DNA of 64,000 nt from Pipra filicauda (GCF_003945595.2 NW_024104319.1:930001-994000); one strand, 5' to 3'. Positions 9,606 to 23,689 are shown, counted from the first letter of the stretch. The notes: generated from the sequence alone by a model not told the origin. Made by a program: numbers and translations.

Positions 9606-11884
9606 CTATCCCAACTTAGAAAATCATTAAACAGAGTTTATCTATAATTAAATAATTAATCCAGTTGACTTTAGCAAGACTACGTAAGCATGTAGAATTA
9701 AGGAAATTAAACTTGACTGAACCAGGCCCTAGGAAGAATTTAATCAAGCAATCAATTAACATATGAAATCTCTATAAAAGAAGACCAAGCTTGTACCTCA
9801 TATGGAAATGGATTATTTTAAAAATGTAATTTAGTTTCCTTTTCCTTTTTTTTTTCCAGAATAAATATTCCCAGAAGTAAGGCAGACTTTATAGACAAAC
9901 ATGACATTGCTACAGCCAATTTTATTATGTTTATAACACACAGCAATTTTTTTCAATGCTTTTTAAAGAGGGTAAGTGGGAAAGACTCTCAGTGATCCTG
10001 AAGGGTTTAGTACAGACAATATCAGAAAGGGAAAGAATATTCTTTCACAATTCTATTAGGGTAACAGAGCTTCTTGATCTCTTTAATGCCTCATTATGGG
10101 CTACACTCTCAAGTGCTACAAGACTTCTGATGTCAGTATGTACCTCATCCATTATACAATTCCCTCAACCACGAGGTAATACAGAAAGATTCAAAATTTT
10201 CTGATCATCTGTCATCAACAGAACGTGTACCTTAAGTCACCAAGAAACTCACCGAGGGGCGAAAGAATAATGAGGATTTTTCCCCTGCCTTCTAATAAGG
10301 AACTTGGGTTCATATTCATTTTTTTCCTCTCCCTGCTGACATACATTTATAATACCCAGATCACACCCACCAGAGCTGTCACTACAAATACTGGTGCCTC
10401 ATAGGGTAATCCAGTGAAATAGCATAAACATGAGGGAAAATTACGCTAGTTTTCACAGGTTGCCTGGGAAGTCACCAAAAATCCTATGGCGCTTTTTGTC
10501 CAATATTTTCTTACACATTCTCCCGAGAGCTGTTTTGATGACAAGATCAACATCTTGTCCTCTTGAGGAGTTCCTGAGCTCAAGCACAAGATGAAAATGA
10601 CCAAGCAACACACGTTAATATCAACCCACAATACTAATAGTAATATTTTCAAAATTTCAATCTTGAATGAGCATGTAAACCTACAAAATAAAAACAATGG
10701 TTTATGTAGACGAAATATTCTCTAAGAGTAGCTGGGGAAAAAACCAAGATATATGTGAGCAATGAAGACACAATGAACGACATTATTAGAAGGAGTTCTT
10801 TTTATTTATAACATTATCCTCAAAACTCTCTGGGGAATCTATATTTGAATACTCTCCTGAGAATATATTCTAACTGTAAAAGGTTACTAGATCAGATTAT
10901 AAGTGTTCTTACTATAGGCAGCCACACACTGCATATTAACAGAATACTTATTGAACTGAGCTGGGGACATAAACTAGGGCATCCAGTTATCTCTATGGCT
11001 GTCCTTGATATGGTCCTGTTGTAATGAAATCAAACAAAAATAGGTCTCATGAAAAGCCAGGATATGATCTCAGAAAATTTTATTGAGGAAGGAGAGTGTT
11101 CAAACACAGTGACAGTATGTATAAAAAATATAATAAAATATATTTTATATATTTCTTCAGCTAGAGAACTTTTCCCATTCGATGGGGAAATTTCCTGAGA
11201 GATGAAGGCTTCATGAAAGATGTGGGTAAGGCAACTACAGTGCATCCAGCTTCATTTTTTCCCTGGAATTTCATGTTGAGGAGACAACATTTGCATTCTT
11301 GATGTCTCATCACACTAAGGGGACAGTAATGAATTTTTATCAGTCAAATCCCTCACCTCAGAAGGAGTGGGGCAGGGTAAAAGGTGGCTAGACTGCACTC
11401 AGGCTTCTTTCTGAAGTCCGTGCCCCCCCTGTGTCTGATCTGCACTTCATTCATCATAGCTTCCTGCTCATGACCTGTCAAGATCTGCCTGGCTTTCCTA
11501 CTCCCTTCAGCTTCTTTGTTGCTACAAGGAGTCCAGAGGTACCTGGAAGTATGGCATTCCCTGCAAAAGATGGATTGGTCATCAGAATTGTAGGGGAATA
11601 GACAAATTACTTCCTGCTGCTGGTGTCTTCCCGGTCCAGTCCTTACAGTAACTACTGGGGAAAACAAACCTGAGGAGGAATTCAGGTCAAACACTGGCTT
11701 ATTGTTCGGTGCCTGGCTGAAGGACTTCACATAAAAGCTCTTTCTCTTTTAAACAGAGCTGCCCTACAGTCGTGGTGGTGAAACACTAATCTACACTCAC
11801 CTGCTGTGAATAAGATATCATCTTTCATGTGAAGATAACTGTTTGTGTGTGGTATCAGTGAAGCACGGGGGAAATTTTAGCTCA
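9606..11884. other. AT-rich noncoding stretch
   Basis: No gene recognised. 9600-9880 is rich in AATTAA-type words. A minus-strand frame at 10446-10697 and another of 125 codons at 11353-11730 show no known domain and no convincing splice context, so I do not call them genes. Confidence 0.55.
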
Positions 11885-12850
11885 AGCCTGAGAAATGTTA
11901 AGGGAGCATGGTAACCTGCTCAGCAGATGAGAGGAGGGCAATGGATATTGTCTACCTGAACTTCAGTAAAGACTTTCACACTGTCTCCCGTAGGATCCTC
12001 TTAGACAAGGTGCTGGTGTATAGACTGGATGAGAAGGTAGTGAGATGGATTGAAAAACAGATGAATGACCAGGTCAGGAATGTGAGGATCAGTGGAACAA
12101 GGTATATTTGGAGGTCAGTAAATAGCAGTGTATCCTAGGTGTCAACATAAGGTGCTGTTCTAGTAAACATTTTCATTAGTGATCTGAATGATGGCTCAGA
12201 GTGTATCCACAGCAAGTTTGCAAGTGATACAAAACTGAGGGGTAGGTGATATACCAGAGGGTTTTACTGGCATCCTGAGAAATGAAAATGGGCTGGAGAA
12301 ATGGGCTGACAGGAACCTCATAAATTTCAACAAGGACAAATGCATAATCCTGCACCTGGGGCTGAACAACCCCAGGTACCAGTAGACACTGGGAGACACC
12401 CAAGTTGGGAAGCAGCTGGGCAGAAAAAGACCTGGGGTTCCTGGTGCACACCAAGCTGAACTTGAACCAGCAGTGCACCCGTGCCCCAAAGAAGCATAAG
12501 GTTGTCCTGGGCTACACTATGAGGAGTGTTGCCAGCAGATCAATAGAGGGGATCCTTCTCCTCTGCTCAGTGCTGCTGAAGCTACACCTAGAGGGCTGGA
12601 TCCAGTTGTGGTCTCCCCAGGACAAGGGAGATATGGACATACTGGAGAGAGTCCAGCAAAATGCCACAAAAGTGATTAAGTGACTGGGACACCTCTCCTA
12701 CAAGAAAAGGCTGAGAGAGCTGTTCAGCCTGGAAAACAGAAGGCTCAGGAGGATCTCCATCAACATGTAAGAATCTGAAGGGAGGCTGCAAACAGGACAG
12801 AGCCAGGCTCTTTCAGTGGTGCTCAGTGACAGGATCAGAGCCAGTAGGTA
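11885..12850 (+). mobile_element. CR1 LINE fragment, truncated at both ends
   Basis: This piece covers the middle and late part of CR1 ORF2 and ends inside the C-terminal coding region, before the CR1 3' UTR. The last CR1-like words are 'gtgctcagtgacaggatcag' (12821-12840). It belongs to a different CR1 subfamily from the copy at 5.2-7.5 kb, since the shared protein motifs differ in many codons. A T/G-rich tract follows directly at 12873-12910. Confidence 0.88.
11908..12780 (+). pseudogene. CR1 reverse transcriptase relic
   Basis: Motif A reads 'IVYLNFSKDFHTVSRR' (11948-11995). The catalytic Asp in the usual YLDFSKAFD pattern is Asn, though the second Asp is kept. Motif C at about 12214-12240 reads 'SKFASDTKL', so the first Asp of FADD is Ser. 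Both active-site positions are damaged, and stops such as the one at 12136-12138 break the frame. The later RT segment ('KDLGFLVHTKLNLNQQCTRA', then the repeated 'SVASRSIEGILLL' pattern at 12520-12560) is readable in another frame. No activity possible. Confidence 0.88.
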
Positions 12851-15800
12851 CAATTGCTCAATTGTAACTCTTTGAGGGTTTTGTTTGTTTGGGTTTTTTG
12901 GGGTTTTACAATTTGTAAGAATTTTTTTCTGACAGTTTGCCCTGTAGCATACACAGGAAGTGTGGTGAAGATCTGGGCCTTTCTCTGCACACCCCTCTGC
13001 AGTCGTTCTTAGGCTGCGGAACTGCAGTCAGTGATATCATTTTAGCTTTGTGACTCTTCACCCAAAGTACCTCTGCACCTCCAAAACAAGCAATCCAGGG
13101 GCTGCTCCGCTTGCATCATCAAGAAGAATGCCTCCAAACTAATGAGGACTACAGATTTAAAGTGGATTTGTTAAAGTACAAAAAGGCCCTGTTTATCTGG
13201 AGTTTTGCAGAAGTATGTCTCCTTTTATTCAGCATAATTCTCCTCCACTCTCTATGCAGGCTAAAGGAATCTTCTGAGCAATATGCAGATGGCAGCTCAT
13301 GGAAAGTATCACTCATGCAGTATCACTCATGGAAACATGCAATGTACCACATGCCTGTTGCATGGATGACACATGATGATAAAAAAGAGTAGGTCTAGTC
13401 TTCTGTTTGTTGGCACTATTGAGGTTTAAGACAGGAATATTTCTCTGATTTTCTACAGAGTTATATTTGCTCTATAAAGGTTACCAGAATTAATAATGAC
13501 TTTTATACTTCCTTTTTAAAAGTTAAATATTGCCTTAAATAAATCTCAGAAAACCTGGGAAGTGTGCATAGACTCACCTCAGTTTCCTCTTCACTCCCCC
13601 CACACATATCAATGAATGCACTATTCCAGTTTTGACCTTTTTCCACATAAGGTCAGTCGGCTCCTTCAGAAGGTTTTGTGCAGCCTTTTTCAGAAGCAAG
13701 AATGATGGCATGTTGAATCGTATTGTGTGCACTCATTGTGCCTTTTCATGACTGGGATGAATTGTGCCGTTCAGATGTTATAAATCAAACCCTGCACAGC
13801 ATGAAACACAGGCAACAACGGGTTGACATGATTTGTATCCCAGGCACAGGCGTGTTGTTGCTGCTAAAGATGATGTCCTGGAGTTTGTCTAGCAGGACAA
13901 ATCTAGTTCTCTGAGACAGGAAGAAGACATCTGTTCATCTAGCTGCTGCACAGAGCCGGCAGTCCGTAGAGGAAAAGTCATGAAGTGTTGTCTATGCTTT
14001 GTGGTAGTGCTCGGTTGAAGGGCTGGTTTGGTTTCAACATTGCATTCTGTCTAAATTGCCCTTCTCTGAAGTACGCTGAAAGACCTATTGAAGCAATGAA
14101 GGGCGTTTTGCACTTTGGAAATATCAGTAACACCAAGACCAATCCACCATCACCGTGCCAAACAGCCACTGAAGGAACGTGCAACACAAAATACCAGAGT
14201 TCAGCAAAATTCAACAAATATGCCTTTTTTTCTCCCAATTGTTTGGCATATGAAGTTACCAGAAAGAAATGGAGAGCAACAGACACTGCACTTCTGTGCA
14301 CAGCCCTGGTAAGGGAGGGTGGTATATAGCTCAAGAAACCTCTGAGGATATTTCGGTTTTCTGGGTCTAAAATCTCAGAGGTACAGAAGGTGACAAGAAA
14401 TCAGGACTTCTTTCTAATACAGCACATTCACTCTGTGCAACAGGTATTTGTCTTCCAGTTTGGAGAAAACTTCACTAGCTGCATCTTGAATACCTCAGAG
14501 CCATGTGAAGAGGCTCATCACATAAATAAAATATATTTTTATATTTGTTACTCTGAAATTTGCTCTCTTCACTCTTCCCAGTATTCCAGACAGTGAGGAG
14601 CTGCCCCACAGGAGAAAGAGCTTGCTTGATGAAACTCTCCTTACACTCAACCTAGACATTTGAAAAGAAAAAAAAAAAAAAAGAAAAAGAAAGATCAAGT
14701 ACAACCATTTTGATAATTTTTGTCCTACATGGAACTGTTTATACAATACTTCAACTCTTTACATTCTTTAAACAAAGAACTCCTACTTTTTATTACCCTA
14801 AACCCACTAGAAACCACCTTCAAAATCAGCTTTAATGCAATTTTGCATGAACTCAGGAAGATTGATGTATGGGATTTTATTTTACACATGACAAATAACA
14901 GAACTCTTTATAGCTGTCTCATCATCTCTTTGTGCCTGAGATCCTTTTGCAGGCTTCTAGCTTTGAAGGGTAGTGCCATTACCACTTTCTCTGCACCAAT
15001 TTGTATTCAATGTTCTCTCAACCCTTCTTTTAATGTTGCTTGAGAGGAGTGTAAAAGGAGAAAAAGAAGAGAAAGCAGGAAGAGACTCCAAGAACACACT
15101 GTCACTGACTCTGGCAGCAAAACTGGTGCAAACAGCTTCTTACTTACCTGGAAAATCAAGAATAATAATAAAAAAACCTATTTACACCAAGAAAAGTCAT
15201 ATGATATTACCTTTTATCTTTTTATGCAACAATTTTTTGTTTCACTGTTAGTAATGAGGCATGATTTTGGCTGGGCACCTGGGAGGTAAAAAGAACTCTA
15301 GATCCAACTAGCACTAGAATTCAAACTGTGCTGAGCCCCACCAGACAGGGAAGGAGCCCTCCTGGAGGACTGTCATGGCTGAACTGTACTGCTCCTTCAG
15401 AAATCTTCACGTATTTCATACTTTTCAAAAAATAACAGACCAATAACAAGAGATGCAAATACCAAGGTTTGAATTTCCCGGAGGGGTCTTGTGCTGCAGA
15501 AGGAAAGAACAAGACTATTCTTTCCCCACAATGCATAGTGACCCCCTATATTTGTAAGGTGAGAAACACCAGGCAGCACACAGTGAGGTAGCACAGAAAC
15601 TTCTGCATGAGATCCTTCCCTGTGATTCTCTTACACAATGGAATTTTCAGGCTTTTTTTGTTTGTTCCTTGGTAAAAAGTTGTCCGTTATGTACAATGCT
15701 GAGATAGCCCAGTGCTTTTGACCCAGATGTGAGTTGGCTTTAAAGCCTGTCTCTCCTACTTCCCCCTTCCACATCTTGACATGAGATTGGTCTAGGGAAG

Positions 15801-18800
15801 GACATGATCAAATGTATAAAATAACAGTGGGGATAAGGCTGTTGCCTTGCCTCTGCAGAGAAGACGGGGGAAAGTGCTGAGAAAAACTCATGCGCAGAAG
15901 GGGAACACTAGGCATGCATATCAGTCTAGCAGGACAGACTTGTGTTACACACCTGACTTCATTGGAAACTGGCAGTGCAGCTGGTCTATTTTCACAAGAG
16001 TATCATCAAGGAGAGAGCAAAATTAACACCCATTCTCACTGTAGGGGCCCTTGAGCCTTCTTGCTATGATCTCCCTGAATTGTTTGTCTAAAGGCAATTC
16101 AAATATAATGTGCAAGTTTGGAGCAGAGCAGCCACTTCCCCTTTTTCTCATGTCTGGAGACCTGATTGCGTCGTTTATTGGAGCAATGAGAGGTCACAGG
16201 CTGGCCTGATCAATGTTAACAAGTTGTACACTGACTGTCCAGCATGCCTCCTGTGAGTTATACCGGGTGAAAGGAGAGAAAACTACTACCTTGAGCTGAT
16301 TGCAGCTGGCTGAAATCAATGGACATTGATTAAGATGAATGATGTACCCTTCACCCTCTTTTCATTATCCACCCTCAAATGCATTTTGCAAATTTGCTCC
16401 AAACCATGAATGCAGAAAGCTTCTCACAAAGTACAGTTAATAGAGGCTTCAGAGTAAGGAACACGGGCAGCCTGAACACAGAGCAGGTGTAGGCAGACAG
16501 CTGGGCTGGCAGGGCAGTGATCATGGGAAAACACTTGGATTGGAATTTAGCACACCACCACACACCTTCATTAGTGGCAAACTAGCACACAGAAGGAGAA
16601 TCTAAGAACAGCTTTGTGACTGCTGCTTCTAGATGACGGTGAGGAAAGCAGTGAGATGACAATTAGGTCAGGACACAGGGGCTGACTTAAAACAATTCTA
16701 AACTTAACAGCATGACACACAAGACCCCTGATTTAAATTTCCTTGAAAGAGGGTCACAGAGCAGCAGAAACTCTGAGAAAAAAAATCAATTCATGACAGT
16801 GCTCCCAAGACACCGAGGTTATGCTTATTTGCCAAGAAGAGGAATATGTACGGTCTGGATCTGGGCTATCTCTTCTCTGAAGTCATTTGCAATACAGAAA
16901 GAAACACACTAACCAGTAGGAGACCTAAATAGTGAGATACTTCTTTAAATATGTAGTCAGTGAAAAATGTTGCATTTAGCAAATTACTTCTCTTTTTCCA
17001 ACATGCATTGCTTTTTCCAACATTTCCAACATTGTTTAATAGAGCTCAAATCCACTGTGGTCTGGATGATATTTTTCTTACAGAACTACCAGCATTTCTT
17101 TCTACATTGTATTTTCTTCAAATCTAAAAACAAGGGTCAATAAAAGAGGAGGAAAGAAGTGTAAGTGAAATAGAGTCAGTGGGAATCCCAGCTCATCAGC
17201 TTTGTACAGATAATGATTCCCATTTATTTCTCCAACCCCTAGCTACTCTACCCTATATAAGTAGAAGCAATGGTCAACTAGTGAAAATTAAAACAGCATT
17301 ATTCCCCCTTTTCTTCAGGGTTTTTGGACAAGGACTAACATCTTTTTGTGGGTGGAAAATGAGAATCAGTTTTTATATTTGAAAAAAATCCAAACAATAA
17401 CACATTATGTTACAATCAGCTTTTTACTTTGTGTAGCACTATGTCTATTATGGAACCAGGCTCATACAGCTAGCCACAAATACAGTTATTTCAGATAGTA
17501 TTCCCATGTCAGCTCAGAGGCTCAAGAGAGACCCCTGCATCTTGCTCTTACATTCTTTTAGAAAACAGTTCCTCTCATACAAACTAATGAGCTGCCTGGA
17601 ATAAGAATATTCAAGTAATAGTAATAAAAAAAAGTTTTTATGTTAATGGTAAGGCTCAGGCTTCAGTCTTAATACACACATTGGTTAAACCATCTCATAA
17701 TTTGTACTCCATAGTTGGTGAAATCTATTATTCATGACCCATAGATGAAGACTTAAATTTAAACAGATGGGACAGAAATGACTCTGCAGAAGAGGTAAAA
17801 TAAACAGAGAGCTGATCCTGTGAAGGGAGGAGAACCTGGTACTACTCTCTGAGGACTCTGACTAGGGAGAGAATCCTCATTTGGTCGTAGGAAAACAAAG
17901 GAATGGCCTTGTAGAAGAGAAGGCTTTGTTGCTCTACTGCAGTGCCAGGACCTGGTGGAGGCCAGCAGACGACAAATACATACCCATGAGGAGACCTGCC
18001 TGTGCCTCAGGACACTCCTGTCCCCAGCACCTGAGCAATCCTGAGGAGAGAGCTGTTCCTATGCATACTTCTTGTAGTTACACCACACCAGACAAAAGGC
18101 AGAGGAATTAGCTTAAAAGCTATTAAATTGTAGAGGTTCGGGACGGGAGTTTTTGGGGTTGTATATCAGCAATAGGTTTGCGAGGTCTGTCCTTCAGACT
18201 AATCACTCCTGAAGAAAGAAGTAAATCAAGCAGTTCAAGAGCAGCTTTGTCCTTTTAAATTGCCTTTCTTCACCGCCCTTCATGCTGTCCGCTCTCTTCA
18301 CTTAAGCACTGTATTTCAGTGTGGATGCCTCAAATTGGTTGCAATTTACAAGCATGTTATTCTTACAGACAGATATTGATGGGAACAGCATGGAGCCGTG
18401 GGGCTCTGTGGACAACCTGCAGGTAGTTCTCTGGATACTGCAGGTGGATGGATTAATTATTTCTATTTCTAAAGGCTGCTGCTCTGAGGCATGACCTCCC
18501 TTTTAGGCACATAAAACACCAATTAACAGTGCCAAACATGTCCAGACAACAGTCTACTCTGAGACAGTCATACACATCTTCAGGCTGGGTCTTTTAAACC
18601 ATTCACATTCACCACTGTATTTGCTATGTGCTCTGGGCTCAGCTGCAGTAAACACCAACAAAAGTGAAGTCAGAGATCAGAAGAGGCATTTTCTGTGCTT
18701 TAGGTCAGATGTCAGGTAGCCCCAGGGCACTCTGAGCATACCCAAGGCTTTCTGGGGAATAGAAAAGGTTTTCAGGAGCACAAAAATTACTATTAGCACC

Positions 18801-19449
18801 GGTATTAGCAGCTGCTACTAAGTATTAAAGTTTATTGATCCTTTAATTCACAAGATAGCTATCTGTGGTATCAGGCCACTTATTCCAGCAGCTAAGGATG
18901 AACAGAGGAAGACTTTGAACATGGACTAGGGCGCAAAACAGTCATCAGATGGAAATAACAAGCTAGACAATGCCAAGATAGCATTCCAGACTCTGCAAAG
19001 TCTGGAGCAGTCTGAGATACAGTGAATGCTTCTGACTTTTGTCTTGTACTCAGAACACTTTTTTACTGTTTGCACTATTCATGAGATTAATTATTAACAG
19101 AAGGTGTGTCAAGGAATATTTGACAGAAAACAGATGCTCACATGACAGCAAGCCCAACTTGTATATTGGAAGTTCCTCAACTAGCATTTTTAAAGTTTCT
19201 TCTGAAATTTAAAAAGGCATTAAAACTGGTCTTTGGCTGTAAGTGAAAATACAATATTTCGGCCTGTAGTCTCTTTTTTCCATCAAAATAAAGAAATCGA
19301 GAACTGGAAAACATTTTCCCTTGCATAAATTTCCTTCCATTAGAAGTATAGAGCAAAAGCAATAGAGACTTCAAAACCACTCAAACCTAAAAATTCTGAA
19401 AACACATTGAAAAAAAAAGAAAGTCCCAGAAGCATTAGAAAGCGTGGTA
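12851..19449. other. Long unique noncoding stretch
   Basis: About 6.6 kb with no recognised gene or transposon. Small features: a T/G-rich tract at 12873-12910, a 14-bp tandem pair at 13306-13333 (unit gtatcactcatgca), and an A-rich run at 14662-14693. Open frames reach 118 codons at 13978-14334 on overlapping opposite strands, a typical sign of chance. Confidence 0.55.
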
Positions 19450-20505
19450 GTTCATTCCTCCCCTCCCCAGACCTCAGGCCCCATTACGATCTCAGAAATT
19501 CTTGTTAGGCCTCAATGTCGATGAACAGCCTATTTACTGCCCCAAGCTGTGGGCAGGACAGAAAATTACTCTTAAAAGCCAATGCTCCTGTGAACCTATA
19601 ATCAGCAGTCCTGAGTGAGACCCTTTGAGCTCTCCCAGACTGCAGTGGGCTGTGACCAGCAACCTCCCTCTGAGTGGCACACCTCTCAGAGCCAGAGAAC
19701 TCCCAAGTTTGCTATACTTGGAGGACCACCACCAAACAACGACCACGGACTCTGGGCTGACGCCCCCACTCCCTGAGGCTCCACTGTTTGGCTGTTGAGA
19801 AGATGCAAAGTCATCCAATGTGAGTACTTCACTGAACTCGAGGGGAAATCTTCACAGATGTATTCCTTGTATGTACTCCATAGGTCTGTGTGTGTGCGAG
19901 TGGGAACATGCTACAGCAAATGCACTATGAGTCTTACTCTCCTAGATTCTTAAATGCTTTAGATCAGTAAGTAAGTTAGGCCTACAGGTGAGTTACAGTT
20001 GTGCTTGTAGTGAATTCTATAGAATCTTCTGTTAAATTGTTTAAATTAGGCTATTGTTTAAGTGCAGTTAAAATCTTTAGGCCTAAGCTGTTGTTAAAGT
20101 GCAGGGCTAAGTTTTGCATGGGGGTCCACTCTGAACCTTGTGACTCTATGGGAGGATCTCCCTTATTCTTTTTTATCCTTATTCTTTCCTTCCCCAGACT
20201 CCACACAAATAGTTTTCGGTTGATCTTAGTTTCAGAGTAATTGATTTTAGATTTCAGTCCAGTTTTTCCTCTGTGTGCTTTAACCATCCAGTAAGTAGTA
20301 GAGTGAACTTTGTCATGCTTTCACTTTTTTATTAAACCTGCTTTTTCCAACATCTTTGCTGGTGATTCTTTGAGTGACCTAAAACACTCAATTCACAAAG
20401 AAAGGCTCCCTTGCAAAGCAATAAGCTTCTATTATCTTCTTTAGAATTGCACACTTTTTTTGGCCAGAGACCATATCACAAAAACTCTGACCTATGACAT
20501 GTGTA
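19450..20505 (+). mobile_element. ERV LTR, family 2, copy A
   Basis: The part 19923-20410 is plainly homologous to the reverse complement of 60150-60660. Shared landmarks are the 'aagtaagttaggcct' block, 'ggggtccactctgaacctt' followed by 'gtgactc', 'tctgtgtgctttaaccat' and 'gctttcact...attaaacctg'. The attaaa at 20331-20336 is a plausible poly(A) signal. It is followed by about 150 bp ending near 'ctgacctatgaca' (20492-20504), which fits a U5 ending in CA. GC-rich sequence upstream (19620-19800) would be U3. The left edge is uncertain and I found no target duplication. No retroviral coding sequence adjoins it, so it is probably solo or truncated. Confidence 0.7.
20331..20336 (+). terminator. 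Poly(A) signal of LTR family 2 (attaaa)
   Basis: The variant signal attaaa is conserved in the inverted relative, where the same bases lie at 60229-60224 on the minus strand. That conservation supports reading it as the LTR's 3' processing signal. Confidence 0.55.
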
Positions 20506-21014
20506 GGAAAAATGCCTCTGTTCTGCTGAGCCGTTCAAAGCTCTCAATGGTCTAAGGCATGGAGTGGCTAAAGCAAACTATGGAAAAAAGTGAGCTCTTC
20601 TAGAGTGATCACCGGGTCACTATGACTTCCAAGAAGTATTACACAAAAAATGAGAGCCCAGGATCCAAATAAGTGTGAAGAGGTGGCCCCTCATACAGTG
20701 TCTCATTGTGTTGGTAATCCTTCTTGTCAAAAGATTTAAATTCTTGAAGTTTGCCTAGAACCTCAAGAATATGAGAGAAATGCTAAGGACAGATCTTCCT
20801 TAACAGAAAGAAACATTTTATTCAGAAATTTCCCTGAGCAGATGAAAACTGGTATGTTCTCAGGGAAAACATATAACTTGGCATGTTCTCGATCTTTTCC
20901 AGGCATCCATTCAAAGACAGCAGGTTTTTTTCTTGTGTTTTGTTTTTTTTTTTTTCTTCAGAAATATTTTGTGTTTGTCACAAAGTTCATCTGGATACAC
21001 ATCTGGATACAGAC
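20506..21014. other. Unique noncoding stretch
   Basis: No gene or named repeat recognised; a T run lies at 20942-20955. Confidence 0.55.
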
Positions 21015-21300
21015 ATTTGGAATCATAGCATGATAGAATCATGGTATCATTAAGGTTAGAAAATACTTCTAAGATCTCAAGTCCAGCAGTTAACTCAGCA
21101 TTGCCATATCCACCACTAAAGCATGTCTCTATGCACCACATCTATACGTCCATAGGACAGTGATTCCAACACTTCCCTGAGAAGCCTGTTCCAATGCCTG
21201 ACCACTCCTCACTGCATAAATTTTTCCTGGTATCTAGTCTAAACCTATCCTGGCGCAACTTGAGGCCATTTTCTCTCCTGTCAGAAGTGCATTTAAAGAA
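21015..21300 (-). mobile_element. CR1 3' fragment
   Basis: Read on the plus strand, this starts with the reverse complement of the CR1 tail: repeated 'aatcatag'/'gatagaatcatgg' words, then 'attaaggttagaaaatact'. It continues with the inverse of the CR1 3' UTR and C-terminal coding region (near 21180 'gagaagcctgttccaatgcc'). Truncated to about 290 bp and moderately diverged. Confidence 0.8.
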
Positions 21301-23689
21301 CACGTTGCCTCCCCTACTACTCCCACAAACCACAGGTGACAGATTGAAATCTCAGCACCTTACTGCCAAGCAGGGAGATCTCCTATGTACATGCTTAGCT
21401 GGAAGGCTGAGCTAAAGCTCTATACGCTGTTCCATCCAAAGCTTGTGTGTGTGGGGCAAAAGGTGTTGAAGTCACACACCATCATCCAAGGGGAATCCTA
21501 AGCAGAAGCCTGATCTTACATAACATCTAAGGAATATTGAAGAGCAAGGCTAACATTCCGGTGCTCTTACGGAAATATTCTAGACAGCAGATGAAACCAA
21601 GACAACTCAGCACAGAAATTATAGATAAGGGGACTTAGCATGTGCTGTTGCAGCAAACATTAAATCCTGGCATCATGGTTTTGCAGAACTCTTCATCTAC
21701 AGGTACACTTCTTAAACCTCCACTTTGATCACTTTTGTGGTAGGGCAAGGGAGTGTTGTGATGAGAGGAGCTTGCCACTGCCAAACATCCCCGTCTGACA
21801 TGCAGCCAAAAGGGTTTTAAATGAAGTCCTTCCATGAGGCCAGAAAAGAAAAGTCTGGTGATGAATGGGATTATCTGGGTCTCGGAACAGGCACAAAGCA
21901 GAACTAAATTATTGTTTTTAAGTATTATTCAGTTTCCTGATATCCCACTAAACAGCAGAATCTCACAATATTCCAGTCTCTTTGAAAACAGGAACATAAC
22001 TGGCTGCCTACAGAAGCACACACAAATCTGAGCGAGCTACCTCACTCTACACCCAGTCTCTTCACTGCATTCTTCAAAACAAATGGAGGATATGAGTAAA
22101 CTGCTGATGGAGATAGACCAGGCCTTCAGCCATGACATTAGGTAGTAAATGGTTCTGGAAGCACAACAGTGCATGCATGTTGATTATCTCAAAACAGACC
22201 ATCTAGGCCAGTTCATGCCAAATAAACCACTAATGGTCCTGGCACTGCACACTGGAGTAAAGCCGGCTCTACTCCACGTTTACTCAGGACTGCAAACTCT
22301 TCCAGCTCAGAACAATGTTTTCTTTTCCCAGTATTTCCTCTGCATAGAAATGAATGCCTAGGGACCAAGGGCACTATAAATCCACTATACATACCATTTC
22401 TCTCTACTTTTTCTTCTGTGAAAGAAGATAGGAAGCTATGAGTCCAGAAAGTTCCACAGAGTGTTGTGGCCTCCAGAGTTCCAAGTTATACATACCTGTA
22501 TTTTTGTTGCCCAAGTCTTCCACTGTGGTGAAGTTTTCTCAGAAAGCTCAGCTTTGGCTGTTTGCAAGGGACAAAATGACTCAGGGAAGCAGCAGAAATC
22601 AGCAGAATCTTTGCAGTCAGCAGAAATATGCCCCCAAATGAAAACTGTTCAGAAGCGGCTCAAGCAGCTAAAAAGTGAAAAGGACAAAAAGAATGGAAAT
22701 AGCAATAAAAAAAAAGAGCAGAGCATTTCTGGAGTTGAGATTTGTCAATGAGAACAGAAACTGCCAGGTGCGGGGGAAGGCTGTTACAGTTCTGCACACC
22801 AGAACTAACCTAGCTCTAGTTTTGCAACTAATCAACGCACAAGAGATGGGGAATAACCCTGACAAGGTTAAAATGCAAGAGCTGAGTGCTAAAGTAGACA
22901 GACCAAACTGTCAGAAAATCACGTTATTTAAGGTATCAGAAAAAAGCTACCCCAAAAAATGGTAAGCAAAATCACTCATAGTCTCAGCAGAACACTAGCA
23001 GCCTCTCAGGCTTACGTGCTGATTTAAACCAATGGGGACAACTCCACTCGGTGGAGAAAAGGCACGGGGACTTTAGGATCCAACTACCTACTTCTGGTTT
23101 GCATTTCAGTAGGCCCCCAAAGCCTGAAGGTCACATAGGGTAGCAGTAAAAAATGCTCTGTCCAAATATCCTGACTTCTCAAAGGAACAAAGCCAAACGG
23201 CAGCAGGGAGACAGAGGACCACATAGGAGAAATACATCACTACTACACATAATGGCAGGCTGTGGGTATGATAAATTAAACTTTTTCTGAAGGTAGCACT
23301 GCAAAGGTGCATTTTAAATATCAAAACTGAGGAAGAGCTGGAATCCTTATGTTCAGGATAGGGAGTTGAATATCTTACCCTTTGTAACCCAGCTGATTTA
23401 AAGAGAGAAACAAAGAGGCAAGTATCTACTTTAAAATACATATTTTTTTGACCACTGCTGCTCCTGTGTAGCATTCCCATGCCAACAAATATGGGATTGG
23501 GTGAACAGTCCAATCAAACTCAGCAAAGCATAATGATAAAAGCTATTATATTGCTGGTGCAATGTTTAAACAAAACCCACAATCTGCTGTTATGTTTAGG
23601 GGGGAAAAAAGGCTTAAAAATATGTATTTGATTTGGGGGTCTTCTTGGTGTTATATCCAATACATTTGGATCTTTTAATAGTCTAAATT
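21301..23689. other. Unique noncoding stretch
   Basis: No recognised gene. A minus-strand frame of 135 codons at 23106-23513 contains no domain I know and is treated as chance. Confidence 0.55.

Noticed and set aside
11353..11730. 125-codon minus-strand open frame
   Set aside because: No known domain, no convincing splice or promoter context; length is within chance for the window.
23106..23513. 135-codon minus-strand open frame with hydrophobic segments
   Set aside because: No family match; hydrophobicity follows from T-rich composition on that strand.
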